DNA of 18,072 nucleotides. Origin: Flavobacteriales bacterium. Its GTDB lineage: Bacteria; Bacteroidota; Bacteroidia; Flavobacteriales_D; Crocinitomicaceae. The notes under the pieces were generated by a model. It saw only the letters and a list, made by a program, of their open reading frames with translations. It was not told the origin of the DNA and did no database searches. Positions 6,896-14,223 of this stretch are shown here, one piece after another. Each line of letters starts with the position of its first letter. Position 1 is the first letter of the stretch. The stretch lies in the NCBI GenBank assembly GCA_018665005.1, contig JABJEE010000116.1, forward strand, positions 1 to 18,072, written 5' to 3'. A program made the translations under genes and the position numbers.

Positions 6896-7617
6896 ATTTT
6901 ACTTTTATAATTTTAGGTCTAATTGCATCTGTCCTGAGTGGCGGTGTGATTGTGGGGTATTTTAATGCCACCAACAATAGTCAAATGATAAAATTGGCAT
7001 TGGCTTTTAGTGGCGGATTTCTTCTGGCTATTATTTTTCAGCATTTATTACCTGATATATATCACGATGGAGCTGAGCAGGTTGGTATATTTATTCTTAT
7101 CGGTTTCCTTGTTCAATTGATTTTAGAATATTTTTCTGGTGGTATTGAACATGGGCATGTTCATGTTCACAAAGGACAGTCATTGCCATGGGCATTGTTT
7201 ATTTCTTTGTCTGTTCATTCTATAATTGAAGGTCTTCCTCTTGGTAATCAATATGCAGGAATTGTAAGTGAACATCACCATGTACATGAATCATTATTTT
7301 GGGGAATAATTTTCCACCAAGTACCTGTGTCAATTGCCTTAATGACTTTATTGATGAACACGAAATTGAATCATTTAAAGTCGTGGTTATTTCTTTTGTT
7401 CTTTGCGATGATGACTCCCGTTGGTGCCATAATTGGCCTTAAGTTTACACCAGAACAGTTTGGATTGGATTTACACATTATACTTGCGGTAGTAGTAGGT
7501 ATGTTTTTACATATTTCTACGACGATTATTTTTGAGACATCTGAAAATCATAAATTTAATCTACTTAAGTTAGTGAGTATTTTAATAGGATGTGGACTCG
7601 CTATGACGTTATACTAA
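6892..7617 (+). CDS. ZIP family metal transporter
   Basis: This inner-membrane carrier probably imports zinc or another divalent metal into the cytoplasm. The 241 residues carry about seven or eight hydrophobic helices. The metal-binding signature HSIIEGLPLG (109-118) lies in one helix and FHQVPVSIALMTLL (141-154) in the next, together forming the usual binuclear site. Two histidine-rich stretches, HGHVHVH (87-93) and HHHVH (128-132), lie in loops and may bind or sense metal. The last helix contains FLHISTTIIFE, also typical. The start is at the ATGA overlap with the methyltransferase gene. No Zur-like operator is seen, and regulation appears to come from the shared promoter. The exact metal cannot be told from sequence alone. 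Confidence 0.92.
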   Translation: MNFTFIILGLIASVLSGGVIVGYFNATNNSQMIKLALAFSGGFLLAIIFQHLLPDIYHDGAEQVGIFILIGFLVQLILEYFSGGIEHGHVHVHKGQSLPWALFISLSVHSIIEGLPLGNQYAGIVSEHHHVHESLFWGIIFHQVPVSIALMTLLMNTKLNHLKSWLFLLFFAMMTPVGAIIGLKFTPEQFGLDLHIILAVVVGMFLHISTTIIFETSENHKFNLLKLVSILIGCGLAMTLY

Positions 7618-7623
7618 CGAACT

Positions 7624-7669
7624 TGATAAAATGCTCTTTTAGAGCTGATTCGTAAAGTTAATTTTATCA
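7624..7669 (+). terminator. Nested inverted repeat after the ZIP gene, possible weak terminator
   Basis: A perfect 9-bp inverted repeat (TGATAAAAT at 7624-7632, ATTTTATCA at 7661-7669) encloses a second perfect 5-bp hairpin (GCTCT, loop TTT, AGAGC at 7633-7645). It begins seven bases after the ZIP stop codon. There is no proper T-run after it, only a T-rich stretch (7672-7683), so it may be a 3'-end stabiliser or a poor terminator. Confidence 0.35.
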
Positions 7670-7721
7670 CCATTTTCTTGTTTAGTTAGTCATATATTAT
7701 TAAAAATCAAATGATTAGTTG

Positions 7722-7729
7722 TATTTTTG
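7722..7729 (+). promoter_or_regulatory. -7 promoter box of the T9SS cargo gene
   Basis: TATTTTTG matches TAnnTTTG and lies 19 bases before the ATG at 7749. No TTG is found at the right distance upstream. The 16-mer ending here (7714-7729) is identical to that at 6141-6156. Confidence 0.4.
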
Positions 7730-7748
7730 TTAGGCCAGATCTATTGCT

Positions 7749-8627
7749 ATGAAATTATTTCTTCAATTTTTAGTTACTTTAATTTTGTTTTTCTCAATTT
7801 GCAATGATTCATTTTCCCAGAATTATAATTCAATATTTGGTATAGAAAACACGAATTGGAAGATGCCATTTTGTAATTTGGATATAGCTGATGTCAAGGA
7901 GCAAATGTCAGAAATTGAAACCGTTATTAACGGATTGAATTATAAAAAGGTCGGAACAGTAACTCCTAACGGAGTGTTTTACGATTTAAATGGCTTTGAT
8001 CCCAATGGGTTTACTCGTGAGGATGTGTCTTCTGGAAAGGCATGGTTTATGAGCACGGTGGAGACGATTGGGGGAATGGATACAATAGAGTTTTTGGTCA
8101 TGGATTTATCTCTCAATATAGGTGACACATTCATGATTCATAAACCGTGGAACGATGTGATTACCTCAATCATTGATTCTGTCTATTTTATTTCTGGGGT
8201 TAAACATGTTCAGACGGATTATCATTTTTGGGGGAGTAGTGAACCGCTTACATTTATTGAGGGTGTTGGAACCAATTATGGTCTCTCGTACATGCACGAT
8301 TGGCTTAACATGTGTCATTGTTTAATCTCAATTAATAAAGACCTTGATGAAGTCTATTCGAATGCCAATTGTTTTCCACCAATGGTTGGAAATGAAGAAA
8401 TAAAACAAGAAGCTAACGTGTCCGTTTTTCCAAATCCTGCATCTACTTTTGTTACTATTGAGTCAAACGCCAAAGGTGTTCAGAATTATGCTATATATTC
8501 GGTTATTGGAGAAAGAGTAATGAACGGAACAATCCATTCTAACAGAATTGATATTTCAGGACTGGCATCCAGTTCTTATGTTTTACGTATCGGCAATCAG
8601 TCCTTCAAATTATTTGTCGCCGAATAA
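7749..8627 (+). CDS. Secreted protein with type A T9SS sorting domain
   Basis: The 292-residue protein has a signal peptide (MKLFLQFLVTLILFFSIC..., cleavage near SFSQ, residue 24). Its middle part of about 190 residues matches no family I recognise; it holds several aromatic residues and five cysteines. The C-terminal domain begins VSVFPNPASTFVTIES (near 226) and continues with NYAIYSVIGERV and ISGLASSSYVLRIG. This is the classic type A (Por secretion system) sorting domain that sends proteins out through the type IX secretion system, where it is removed and the cargo is usually anchored to the surface. It may be a surface or released protein of unknown activity. It is transcribed from its own promoter-like box, and no neighbour suggests its role. 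Confidence 0.9.
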   Translation: MKLFLQFLVTLILFFSICNDSFSQNYNSIFGIENTNWKMPFCNLDIADVKEQMSEIETVINGLNYKKVGTVTPNGVFYDLNGFDPNGFTREDVSSGKAWFMSTVETIGGMDTIEFLVMDLSLNIGDTFMIHKPWNDVITSIIDSVYFISGVKHVQTDYHFWGSSEPLTFIEGVGTNYGLSYMHDWLNMCHCLISINKDLDEVYSNANCFPPMVGNEEIKQEANVSVFPNPASTFVTIESNAKGVQNYAIYSVIGERVMNGTIHSNRIDISGLASSSYVLRIGNQSFKLFVAE

Positions 8628-8658
8628 CTTGGCATGTACCAGTCTTAAATTTCAGGTC

Positions 8659-8683
8659 AAAAAAAAACGGGGTATTCACCCCG
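8659..8683 (-). terminator. Intrinsic terminator of the flavin reductase/DUF3127 operon
   Basis: On the minus strand a 6-bp GC-rich stem (CGGGGT / ACCCCG, loop of four, 8668-8683) is followed directly by nine T (8667-8659). It sits 24 bases below the stop of the DUF3127 gene. On the plus strand the T-run is missing, so it should act mainly on minus-strand transcripts. Confidence 0.88.
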
Positions 8684-8707
8684 CTTAATATCAGAAATAT
8701 AAAAAAA

Positions 8708-9100
8708 TTAAAAAGGCAAATCATCGCTTTTTTCACCACTTGAATCAGCTGCGCTTGTTGCTTCCGTTTGAGGATTCAGATCCATGGCTCCAGCACCACC
8801 TGCAGGTATTCCACTTCCTTGCCCCATTTTTTCTATTCTCCAGGCATCAAGTGTGTTGAAGTATTTAACAACTCCATCTGGGCTCGTCCACTCTCTCCCT
8901 CTTAGGTTAAAAGAAACCTCTACTTCTTCTTCTACAGCGTATCCATCTAACATTGAACATTTATCTTGAACAGATTGAAACATCACATCTTGAGGGTACA
9001 TTGATGAGGTATCGGTAACGACGAACTCTCGTTTTTTAAATTTTTCGCTTATTTCTTGAATGTCATTAATGACTTTGATTTTTCCTTGGAACTTGTACAT
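8708..9100 (-). CDS. DUF3127 domain protein with SSB-like acidic C-terminal tip
   Basis: The 130-residue protein consists of a compact domain at about 1-90 matching DUF3127 (MYKFQGKIKVINDIQEIS, KKREFVVTDTSS, VEVSFNLRGREW, FNTLDAWRIEKM). A flexible tail rich in Gly, Ala, Ser and Asp ends in KSDDLPF. That layout, a small beta-rich core, a disordered linker and a DD-L-P-F tip, copies bacterial single-stranded DNA-binding protein (SSB), whose last residues (DDDIPF in E. coli) dock repair and replication enzymes. I infer a nucleic-acid-binding, OB-fold-like role; the family's function is not established to my knowledge. It lies 11 bases downstream of the flavin reductase-like gene in the same direction, so they share a transcript that ends at the strong terminator at 8659-8683. 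The start ATG at 9100 lies in AT-rich sequence with no Shine-Dalgarno. Confidence 0.85.
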   Translation of the reverse strand: MYKFQGKIKVINDIQEISEKFKKREFVVTDTSSMYPQDVMFQSVQDKCSMLDGYAVEEEVEVSFNLRGREWTSPDGVVKYFNTLDAWRIEKMGQGSGIPAGGAGAMDLNPQTEATSAADSSGEKSDDLPF

Positions 9101-9111
9101 ATTGTTTATTA

Positions 9112-10005
9112 TTAATTATTAAAAGAAAGCAAGGTCATCCATGCTTCCTCGAGTAGATTTCTTTTTAAAAGGTCTTGAGCTCTTTTGTGAATTTTTATTT
9201 CTAGTTGAACTGCGTCCTCTTCTAAAGATAAAAACAATTCACTTAATTCGAGCAATTTATATTCGTTAACATCAGTTTCATTTGGAAGTTCTTCAATTCC
9301 TGCCAATTGTCCCAAATCATTTCCTGTAAGTATAGAGCTATTTAATACGTCTTTAGGCAACACGTCGAAACCAATTCCACATGTCGTTATCGGTTTTTGA
9401 ATTTCAAACATTGAATTTTTATCAGCCCGACAATACCAATTTCCTCCCATTCTTGATACCAAATCAATTTTATGCTGATCGATCATTTGTTTTTCATCGA
9501 GAAGGTCCTCTTGGATATGAATACGAACTACTTCGCATATGATTAGATTACCTGCGCCTCCTTGGTTTCCCAACTCAATTACTTCATTCACTTTGCATTC
9601 AAATTGAACAGGTGACTCTTTTACTCGAGGGGGGGTAATTAGTTCGGAGTCAAGGGGAGTAAACCCAGACTTTTCGAATTCACTAACGCCTGATGGATAT
9701 GGAGAGCTGGCTAAACTCATTTGGTGAACCATATCATGGTTCACAACATTAATCACTGTCTCAGGAATATTTTTTACATTATTATAAGTATCCTTCGTTG
9801 TATTTGTTCTTCCAGATCTCGCAGGTGAAAAAATCATTATCGGCGGGTTTGCACTGAAGACATTAAAAAAACTAAAAGGTGCCAAGTTCACGTTGCCATG
9901 TTGATCAATAGTTGAGGCAAAAGCAATAGGCCTAGGACCGATTGAGCCAAGCAAATACCGATGTAATTTAGGTATTTCTATTTCTTTTGGATTAATTGAC
10001 AACAT
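9112..10005 (-). CDS. Flavin reductase-like, FMN-binding split-barrel protein
   Basis: The 297-residue protein matches the flavin reductase-like family with an FMN-binding split barrel. Near the N-terminus it has LGSIGPRPIAFAST (24-37) and NVNLAPFSFFNVFSANPP (about 43-60), followed by FSPARSGRTNTTKDTYNN, which contacts flavin phosphate. Later comes FECKVNEVIELG and a helical C-terminal tail of about 80 residues beyond the core. Members bind FMN or FAD and either supply reduced flavin to a partner oxygenase or act as oxidoreductases of unknown substrate; none is named here. A frame reaching back to 10038 would add MNYFCKYIFTL, but a promoter -7 box (10025-10032) lies inside that extension, so I start at the ATG at 10005. 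The DUF3127 gene follows after 11 bases. Confidence 0.88.
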   Translation of the reverse strand: MLSINPKEIEIPKLHRYLLGSIGPRPIAFASTIDQHGNVNLAPFSFFNVFSANPPIMIFSPARSGRTNTTKDTYNNVKNIPETVINVVNHDMVHQMSLASSPYPSGVSEFEKSGFTPLDSELITPPRVKESPVQFECKVNEVIELGNQGGAGNLIICEVVRIHIQEDLLDEKQMIDQHKIDLVSRMGGNWYCRADKNSMFEIQKPITTCGIGFDVLPKDVLNSSILTGNDLGQLAGIEELPNETDVNEYKLLELSELFLSLEEDAVQLEIKIHKRAQDLLKRNLLEEAWMTLLSFNN

Positions 10006-10024
10006 AAGTGTAAAAATGTATTTA

Positions 10025-10032
10025 CAAAAATA
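10025..10032 (-). promoter_or_regulatory. -7 box of the flavin reductase/DUF3127 operon
   Basis: On the minus strand TATTTTTG (10032-10025) matches TAnnTTTG, 19 bases before the chosen ATG at 10005. A properly spaced TTG is not seen. The box lies below the alternative start at 10038, which supports the shorter protein. Confidence 0.45.
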
Positions 10033-10133
10033 GTTCAATCATTCATTTGACTCATGTAAAATCACAATTTTTTATTCACAATATTCTAACTGAGTACAGA
10101 TTAGTTTTCATTTAAGATTTGTAACTTAGATTC

Positions 10134-10982
10134 GTGAAGTTGAGGATAGTTATTGGTCTAATTTGTACTCTGTTGTTATGGCAACAAAATTCTTGTTACG
10201 CTCAAAATGGGTATGATTCTAATGGTAAAAAAACAGGTAAATGGGTTTTTAAAGGAAAAGATCACCCTATGTCAGGATATGCAACGAATAATAAGGTTGA
10301 GGAAGGCAATTTTATCAAGGGAAGAAAGGAAGGGATTTGGATTAAATACCACAAAGATGGAAGGACCATGAGGATTAAAGGACATTATTCTAATAACAGG
10401 CCCTCAGGATTTTACATTCGTTATTATAAAAACGCCAAAAAATTTGAAGAAGCAAATTTCATCCAGGACAAATACAAGGGAGTTTACAACAGGTATTACA
10501 GTAATGGCAAGTTGGCATATACCGGAAATTATAATAACAAGGGTGAAGAATCGGGTCTAATTAAGTATTATTTTAAAAATGGAAAAACCCAAATGGAATA
10601 CATGGCAAAAGACGGAAAGCCATTCGGGAAGATTAAAAACTATTATAAAAATGGTTCGTTGAAAAGTGAGATTATTCTTAATGGAGAGGGCAAGAAAAAA
10701 TCAACTATAAATCACGCCCCCTCTATTGAAAAGGTTGATCAGGTTATTGTAAAAAAACCGATAGGTCCGCCTGTAGTTAATAATCCAAATACACACGGTG
10801 TAGGTTTTGAGTTTTTTGGATATAACAAGGTTTACAATTCGAACGATGAAATTTGGATGGATGGAATATTTAAGAATGGAAAGTTATGGGATGGTAAACT
10901 TTATGTTTATGATGAGGATGGCATCATCCAAAAGGTAAAAGTATTTAAAAAAGGAGTATACCATTCTGATGGTCAATTGTAG
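10134..10982 (+). CDS. Exported MORN/YwqK-like repeat protein
   Basis: The 282-residue protein starts with GTG at 10134 and a signal peptide (MKLRIVIGLICTLLLWQQ..., cleavage near CYAQ, residue 24). Residues about 25-185 hold roughly six repeats of 20-25 residues with the pattern G-x-W/Y-x-x-Y-Y-x-N-G (for example GIWIKYHKDGR, GFYIRYYKNAK, GVYNRYYSNGK, GLIKYYFKNGK, GKIKNYYKNGS). This is the MORN_2 pattern seen in YwqK-like proteins. A proline-rich linker and a further GxxxxYxxDG unit close the protein. The repeats form stacked beta-hairpins; in Bacteroidota such proteins are common, exported and mostly of unknown function. The 'antitoxin' label often attached to YwqK relatives is unlikely here because the protein is exported and no toxin gene adjoins it. 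It diverges from the flavin reductase gene. Confidence 0.85.
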   Translation: MKLRIVIGLICTLLLWQQNSCYAQNGYDSNGKKTGKWVFKGKDHPMSGYATNNKVEEGNFIKGRKEGIWIKYHKDGRTMRIKGHYSNNRPSGFYIRYYKNAKKFEEANFIQDKYKGVYNRYYSNGKLAYTGNYNNKGEESGLIKYYFKNGKTQMEYMAKDGKPFGKIKNYYKNGSLKSEIILNGEGKKKSTINHAPSIEKVDQVIVKKPIGPPVVNNPNTHGVGFEFFGYNKVYNSNDEIWMDGIFKNGKLWDGKLYVYDEDGIIQKVKVFKKGVYHSDGQL

Positions 10983-11008
10983 TTTGTCTCATACTTCTAT
11001 TATTTTTG
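10977..11008 (+). promoter_or_regulatory. Promoter of fabD
   Basis: TTG at 10977-10979, a 21-bp spacer and TATTTTTG at 11001-11008 form a Bacteroidota promoter, 21 bases before the ATG at 11030. Its TTG overlaps the last codons of the MORN gene, so fabD can be expressed on its own. Confidence 0.55.
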
Positions 11009-11029
11009 TAAGTAAAATTTAGATTCATC

Positions 11030-11911
11030 ATGAAAGCATATGTTTTTCCAGGGCAAGGAGCTCAATTTTCAGGTATGGGAAAAGACCTATACGACAATTC
11101 TCAAATCGCCAGAGATTTATTTTCAAGGAGTACGGACATTCTCGGTTTTGATATACAAAAAATCATGTTTGAAGGCTCTGATGAGGAACTCAAGCAAACG
11201 AAAGTAACTCAACCCGCCATATTTTTACATTCAACAATTTTGGCAGCATGTCTCGGAGAGGCTTTTCAACCAGATATGGTTGCCGGACATTCTTTGGGCG
11301 AATTATCAGCTTTAGTGGCTAATAAAACATTGAGTTTCGAAGATGGTCTTTTACTCGTTTCAAAGAGAGCCTTAGCCATGCAAAAAGCATGTGAGCTAGA
11401 ACCTTCAACGATGGCCGCTATTCTTGGGTTAGAAGATCAGATGGTAGAAAAGGTTTGTTCAGAAATACCAGGAATTGTTGTTCCTGCAAACTATAATTGT
11501 CCAGGACAATTGGTTATTTCTGGGTCTGTTTCGTCCGTAGAATTGGCTTGTGAGAAATTAAAAGAGGAAGGAGCACGAAGAGCTCTTGTTCTTCCCGTCG
11601 GTGGCGCATTTCATTCCCCATTGATGGAACCTGCTAGAGAAGAGCTTGCGGCTGCAATTGAAAACACCATGTTTAATAAACCTACATGTCCAGTTTATCA
11701 AAATGTGAATGCATTAGCTGTTTCGAATCCAGATGATATTAAGAAAAATTTAGTGCTTCAGCTCACGGGAGCCGTGCGTTGGACTCAAATTATGGAAAAC
11801 ATGATTAAGGGGGGAGCGACCCATGTTATCGAGGTAGGCCCTGGTAGAGTATTACAAGGTCTATTTAAGAAGGTCGATCGGGAATTAGAAACTGAAAGTG
11901 CCTCTATTTAG
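11030..11911 (+). CDS. fabD: Malonyl-CoA:acyl carrier protein transacylase
   Basis: FabD moves the malonyl group from malonyl-CoA to acyl carrier protein, supplying the extender unit for fatty acid synthesis in the cytoplasm. The 293 residues are of normal length. Visible features are the N-terminal VFPGQGAQFSGMG (5-17), the nucleophile Ser88 in GHSLGE, Arg113 in SKRALAMQ that holds the malonyl carboxylate, His195 in GGAFHSPLM that forms the dyad with the serine, and the closing VIEVGPGRVLQGL. The ATG at 11030 follows a promoter by 21 bases. No other fab gene or acyl carrier protein gene adjoins it, so it stands apart from a fatty acid cluster. Its stop overlaps the stop of the convergent truA gene by four bases. 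Confidence 0.97.
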   Translation: MKAYVFPGQGAQFSGMGKDLYDNSQIARDLFSRSTDILGFDIQKIMFEGSDEELKQTKVTQPAIFLHSTILAACLGEAFQPDMVAGHSLGELSALVANKTLSFEDGLLLVSKRALAMQKACELEPSTMAAILGLEDQMVEKVCSEIPGIVVPANYNCPGQLVISGSVSSVELACEKLKEEGARRALVLPVGGAFHSPLMEPAREELAAAIENTMFNKPTCPVYQNVNALAVSNPDDIKKNLVLQLTGAVRWTQIMENMIKGGATHVIEVGPGRVLQGLFKKVDRELETESASI

Positions 11912-12657
11912 TTTTTGAGTTCGAGATCATAAGTTACTTTGTTAAGATAAAGTCCTTTGGCAGGAGCCGATCCAGATGCTTGTTGACGATTTTTCGCTTC
12001 AATGATTCTTTTGAATTCTTCAAGTTGAATCTTATTCAATCCAACATCTACACAGGTGCCAACAATGGCCCTAACCATGTTTCGTAAGAATCTGTTTGCT
12101 CTAATTTCAAAAGTTATTTGATTTCCCTTTTGAACCCATTTTGCATAATTCAGCTGACAAATATGGTTGTTAACATCTGTATGGATTTTTGCAAAAGAGG
12201 TGAAGTCTTTCGTTCCGATGAGTAGACTTGCGGCATCATTCATTTTATCGAGATCTAACTTTTGATGAATATACCAGCTATGATTTGCCGCAAAGGGATT
12301 TTTTGAGGTATTGATTAAGTACTCATAACTTCTTTCTTTTGCACTAAATCTGGCATGAGTCTCACCGGAAACCTCAAAAACATCTTGAATACAAATACCA
12401 CTTGGAAGCATTTTATTCATTTTGTATTTGATGTCAGATTCGTTAATGGCTTTTTCACACTCCCAATGAAAATAATATTCTTTGGCATGAACGCCTGCAT
12501 CTGTTCTTCCACAACCCACAATACTCATCTCCTTCAATGAATGAATTTTCGAAAGATCTTTTTCTATAGTTTCTTGAATACTCACTTGTTTGGGTTGTTT
12601 CTGCCATCCAAAGTAAGAAGTTCCATCGTAAGAAATTTTAAAGAAATATCGTTTCAT
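11908..12657 (-). CDS. truA: tRNA pseudouridine(38-40) synthase
   Basis: TruA isomerises uridines at positions 38, 39 and 40 in the anticodon arm of many tRNAs. The 249-residue protein has the family marks in order: the YDGTSYFGWQKQP start (10-22), the catalytic aspartate Asp53 in GCGRTDAGVHA, a central FTSFAK segment, RFLRNMVRAIVGTCVDVG (near 192-209) and the C-terminal ASGSAPAKGLYLNKVTY, which closes the active site. No residues appear to be missing. It lies 35 bases downstream of the TPR/PD40 gene in the same direction and has no clear promoter of its own, so read-through from that gene is likely. Its end overlaps the end of fabD. Confidence 0.96.
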   Translation of the reverse strand: MKRYFFKISYDGTSYFGWQKQPKQVSIQETIEKDLSKIHSLKEMSIVGCGRTDAGVHAKEYYFHWECEKAINESDIKYKMNKMLPSGICIQDVFEVSGETHARFSAKERSYEYLINTSKNPFAANHSWYIHQKLDLDKMNDAASLLIGTKDFTSFAKIHTDVNNHICQLNYAKWVQKGNQITFEIRANRFLRNMVRAIVGTCVDVGLNKIQLEEFKRIIEAKNRQQASGSAPAKGLYLNKVTYDLELKN

Positions 12658-12692
12658 AATTCACTGCTCTTGTATGTAGGAACTTGATTTTT

Positions 12693-14108
12693 CTATTCGT
12701 CTTTCTTTAAAAAAGGAAAGTTTGTGTTTTCTAAATTAATTTCAAAAACATCGTAGCTGAAATAGCCATCAAAATTATATATTCCTGAAATTACGCCTTT
12801 ATTGAGCTCTGGATAGTATTGAAAATGGGTATCATCATTTACCGTATTTATTTCTGCTCCCATATTTATTGGTGCGCCCCATGTTCCATTTGTGTTTTCA
12901 CAATAGTATACATCATATCCTCCCATTCCTGGCAAGGCATCACTGCTGAAAAATAGATATTTCCCATCTCCAGTAACAAAAGGTGTAGTTTCTCTACCGA
13001 GTGTATTTAAAGAAGTTTCGGACTTGGCAATTCCCCAGCGATCATCAATTCGTTGTATAGAATAAATATCTGTCAGACTTCGATCTCCCTTTCGGTCCGT
13101 GATAAAATACATGGTTTGCGTGTAAGATTCATCTTCATCAAAAAGACTGTCTGTTATCGTAGCTGCGCCCTCAAAATAGCTGGTGTTTATGGTTTCATTT
13201 ATTATGGGATCTACATACCATGAGCTGTCTTCTTCATCTACTTCAAATTCATAAATTTCTGAGCTTGAAGTTGTTTTTTCAGAAGATGCTGAGGTGTTAA
13301 CGGTAATTAATCCATACATACCATTTCTAGAGATGAAATTCAATGCATCAAATCCTTCAGTGTTATAATCTTCCATCCATTCCGTATTCAATACCCAGTT
13401 ATTGCTTTTGTCATCCCAATCGGCCATGTACATGTCTTCAAAAAACTTTTGATCATCAGGATTCATGTTGTTTCCAGTCGTTTCAGGTTGTCTTGCTGTA
13501 AAATATAATCGCTTACCACCATAAACCAGGATGGCTCCATACTCTTCATATTTTGAGTTGATTTTTCTTGAAAAAGGTTTACGTAGGTTTACGATTCCGT
13601 TTTTGTTTTCATTTTTCACAAAGTCACATTGTTGAATGAGAATATCTAAGTCATAGTCTTTGGAAAATCTTTTGCCAAATATTTCTCTTGATTTTACGTA
13701 ATACGTCTTGGCTGAATCAATCTTATTTAATGTGTGATTAATTCTCCCAAGCATGTAATAAAGCTCTCCATCACCTTTATCTCCCGCGAGCTTCAACGCA
13801 GATACAATATTTTCTTCAGCACTGAGATAACTCTTTAAATAGAATTGAGACATGGCCAAATGATAATTGGCTTTCCATGAATTCGGATTTTTCATTTTAG
13901 CTCTCTTGAATGTAAACATTGCCTCGCTCGTTCGACCCGCATAAAACAACTCATTACCACTACCAATAAGTTTTTTACACATGATTTTATCAAAAAAGCC
14001 TACTTTCGATTGACCCAATACGTGCATTTGAATAAAAAATGTAAAGCAAAATAAAATGAGCTTATTTGAATAAGATAAATAGTTTTTGGGACGAATAGTT
14101 TTTGACAT
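12693..14108 (-). CDS. Exported TPR plus PD40 beta-propeller protein
   Basis: The 471-residue protein has a long signal peptide with a basic head (MSKTIRPKNYLSYSNK), a hydrophobic core (LILFCFTFFIQMHVLG) and likely cleavage near LGQ, residue 33. Residues about 45-165 form helical TPR-like repeats (AMFTFKRAKMKNPNSWKANY, DGELYYMLGRINHTLNKIDS). From about 180 to the end are beta-propeller strands of the PD40 type, clearest in TPFVTGDGKYLFFSSD and MGGYDVYYCENTNGTW. Relatives such as PorE and other OmpA/PD40 proteins add a C-terminal OmpA domain that grips peptidoglycan; here that domain is missing and the protein ends soon after the propeller. A role in the periplasm or at the outer membrane is likely, possibly linked to T9SS, but this is inference. 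A promoter with its -7 box four bases above the ATG fixes the start. Confidence 0.85.
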   Translation of the reverse strand: MSKTIRPKNYLSYSNKLILFCFTFFIQMHVLGQSKVGFFDKIMCKKLIGSGNELFYAGRTSEAMFTFKRAKMKNPNSWKANYHLAMSQFYLKSYLSAEENIVSALKLAGDKGDGELYYMLGRINHTLNKIDSAKTYYVKSREIFGKRFSKDYDLDILIQQCDFVKNENKNGIVNLRKPFSRKINSKYEEYGAILVYGGKRLYFTARQPETTGNNMNPDDQKFFEDMYMADWDDKSNNWVLNTEWMEDYNTEGFDALNFISRNGMYGLITVNTSASSEKTTSSSEIYEFEVDEEDSSWYVDPIINETINTSYFEGAATITDSLFDEDESYTQTMYFITDRKGDRSLTDIYSIQRIDDRWGIAKSETSLNTLGRETTPFVTGDGKYLFFSSDALPGMGGYDVYYCENTNGTWGAPINMGAEINTVNDDTHFQYYPELNKGVISGIYNFDGYFSYDVFEINLENTNFPFLKKDE

Positions 14109-14112
14109 GATG

Positions 14113-14143
14113 TAAAAATATCATTTTTCTACTTTAATCACAA
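14113..14143 (-). promoter_or_regulatory. Promoter of the TPR/PD40 gene with almost no leader
   Basis: On the minus strand TTG (14143-14141), 20 bp and TATTTTTA (14120-14113) form a near-consensus promoter, with the last base A instead of G. The -7 box ends four bases before the ATG at 14108, so transcription should begin at or next to the start codon. Confidence 0.5.
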
Positions 14144-14175
14144 TAGACATCAAGGTGTTGGAGTAATATTTTATC

Positions 14176-14202
14176 AAAAAAAAAGGCCTTAAAAAAGGCC
14201 TT
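14176..14202 (-). terminator. Intrinsic terminator of metK
   Basis: On the minus strand an 8-bp stem (AAGGCCTT repeated as its own complement, 14183-14190 and 14195-14202, loop of four) is followed by a run of T from 14184 to 14176, partly shared with the stem foot. It starts 21 bases below the metK stop. It separates metK from the TPR/PD40 gene. Confidence 0.85.
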
Positions 14203-14223
14203 CTCATCATTGAATGATTTTTG

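Noticed and set aside
10006..10038. Longer start of the flavin reductase-like gene adding 11 residues
   Set aside because: A -7 box at 10025-10032 lies within the extension, and the ATG at 10005 gives a good family N-terminus.
10134..10982. Reading the MORN/YwqK-like protein as an antitoxin
   Set aside because: It has a signal peptide and no toxin gene beside it. The antitoxin name is inherited from automated annotation of the repeat family.
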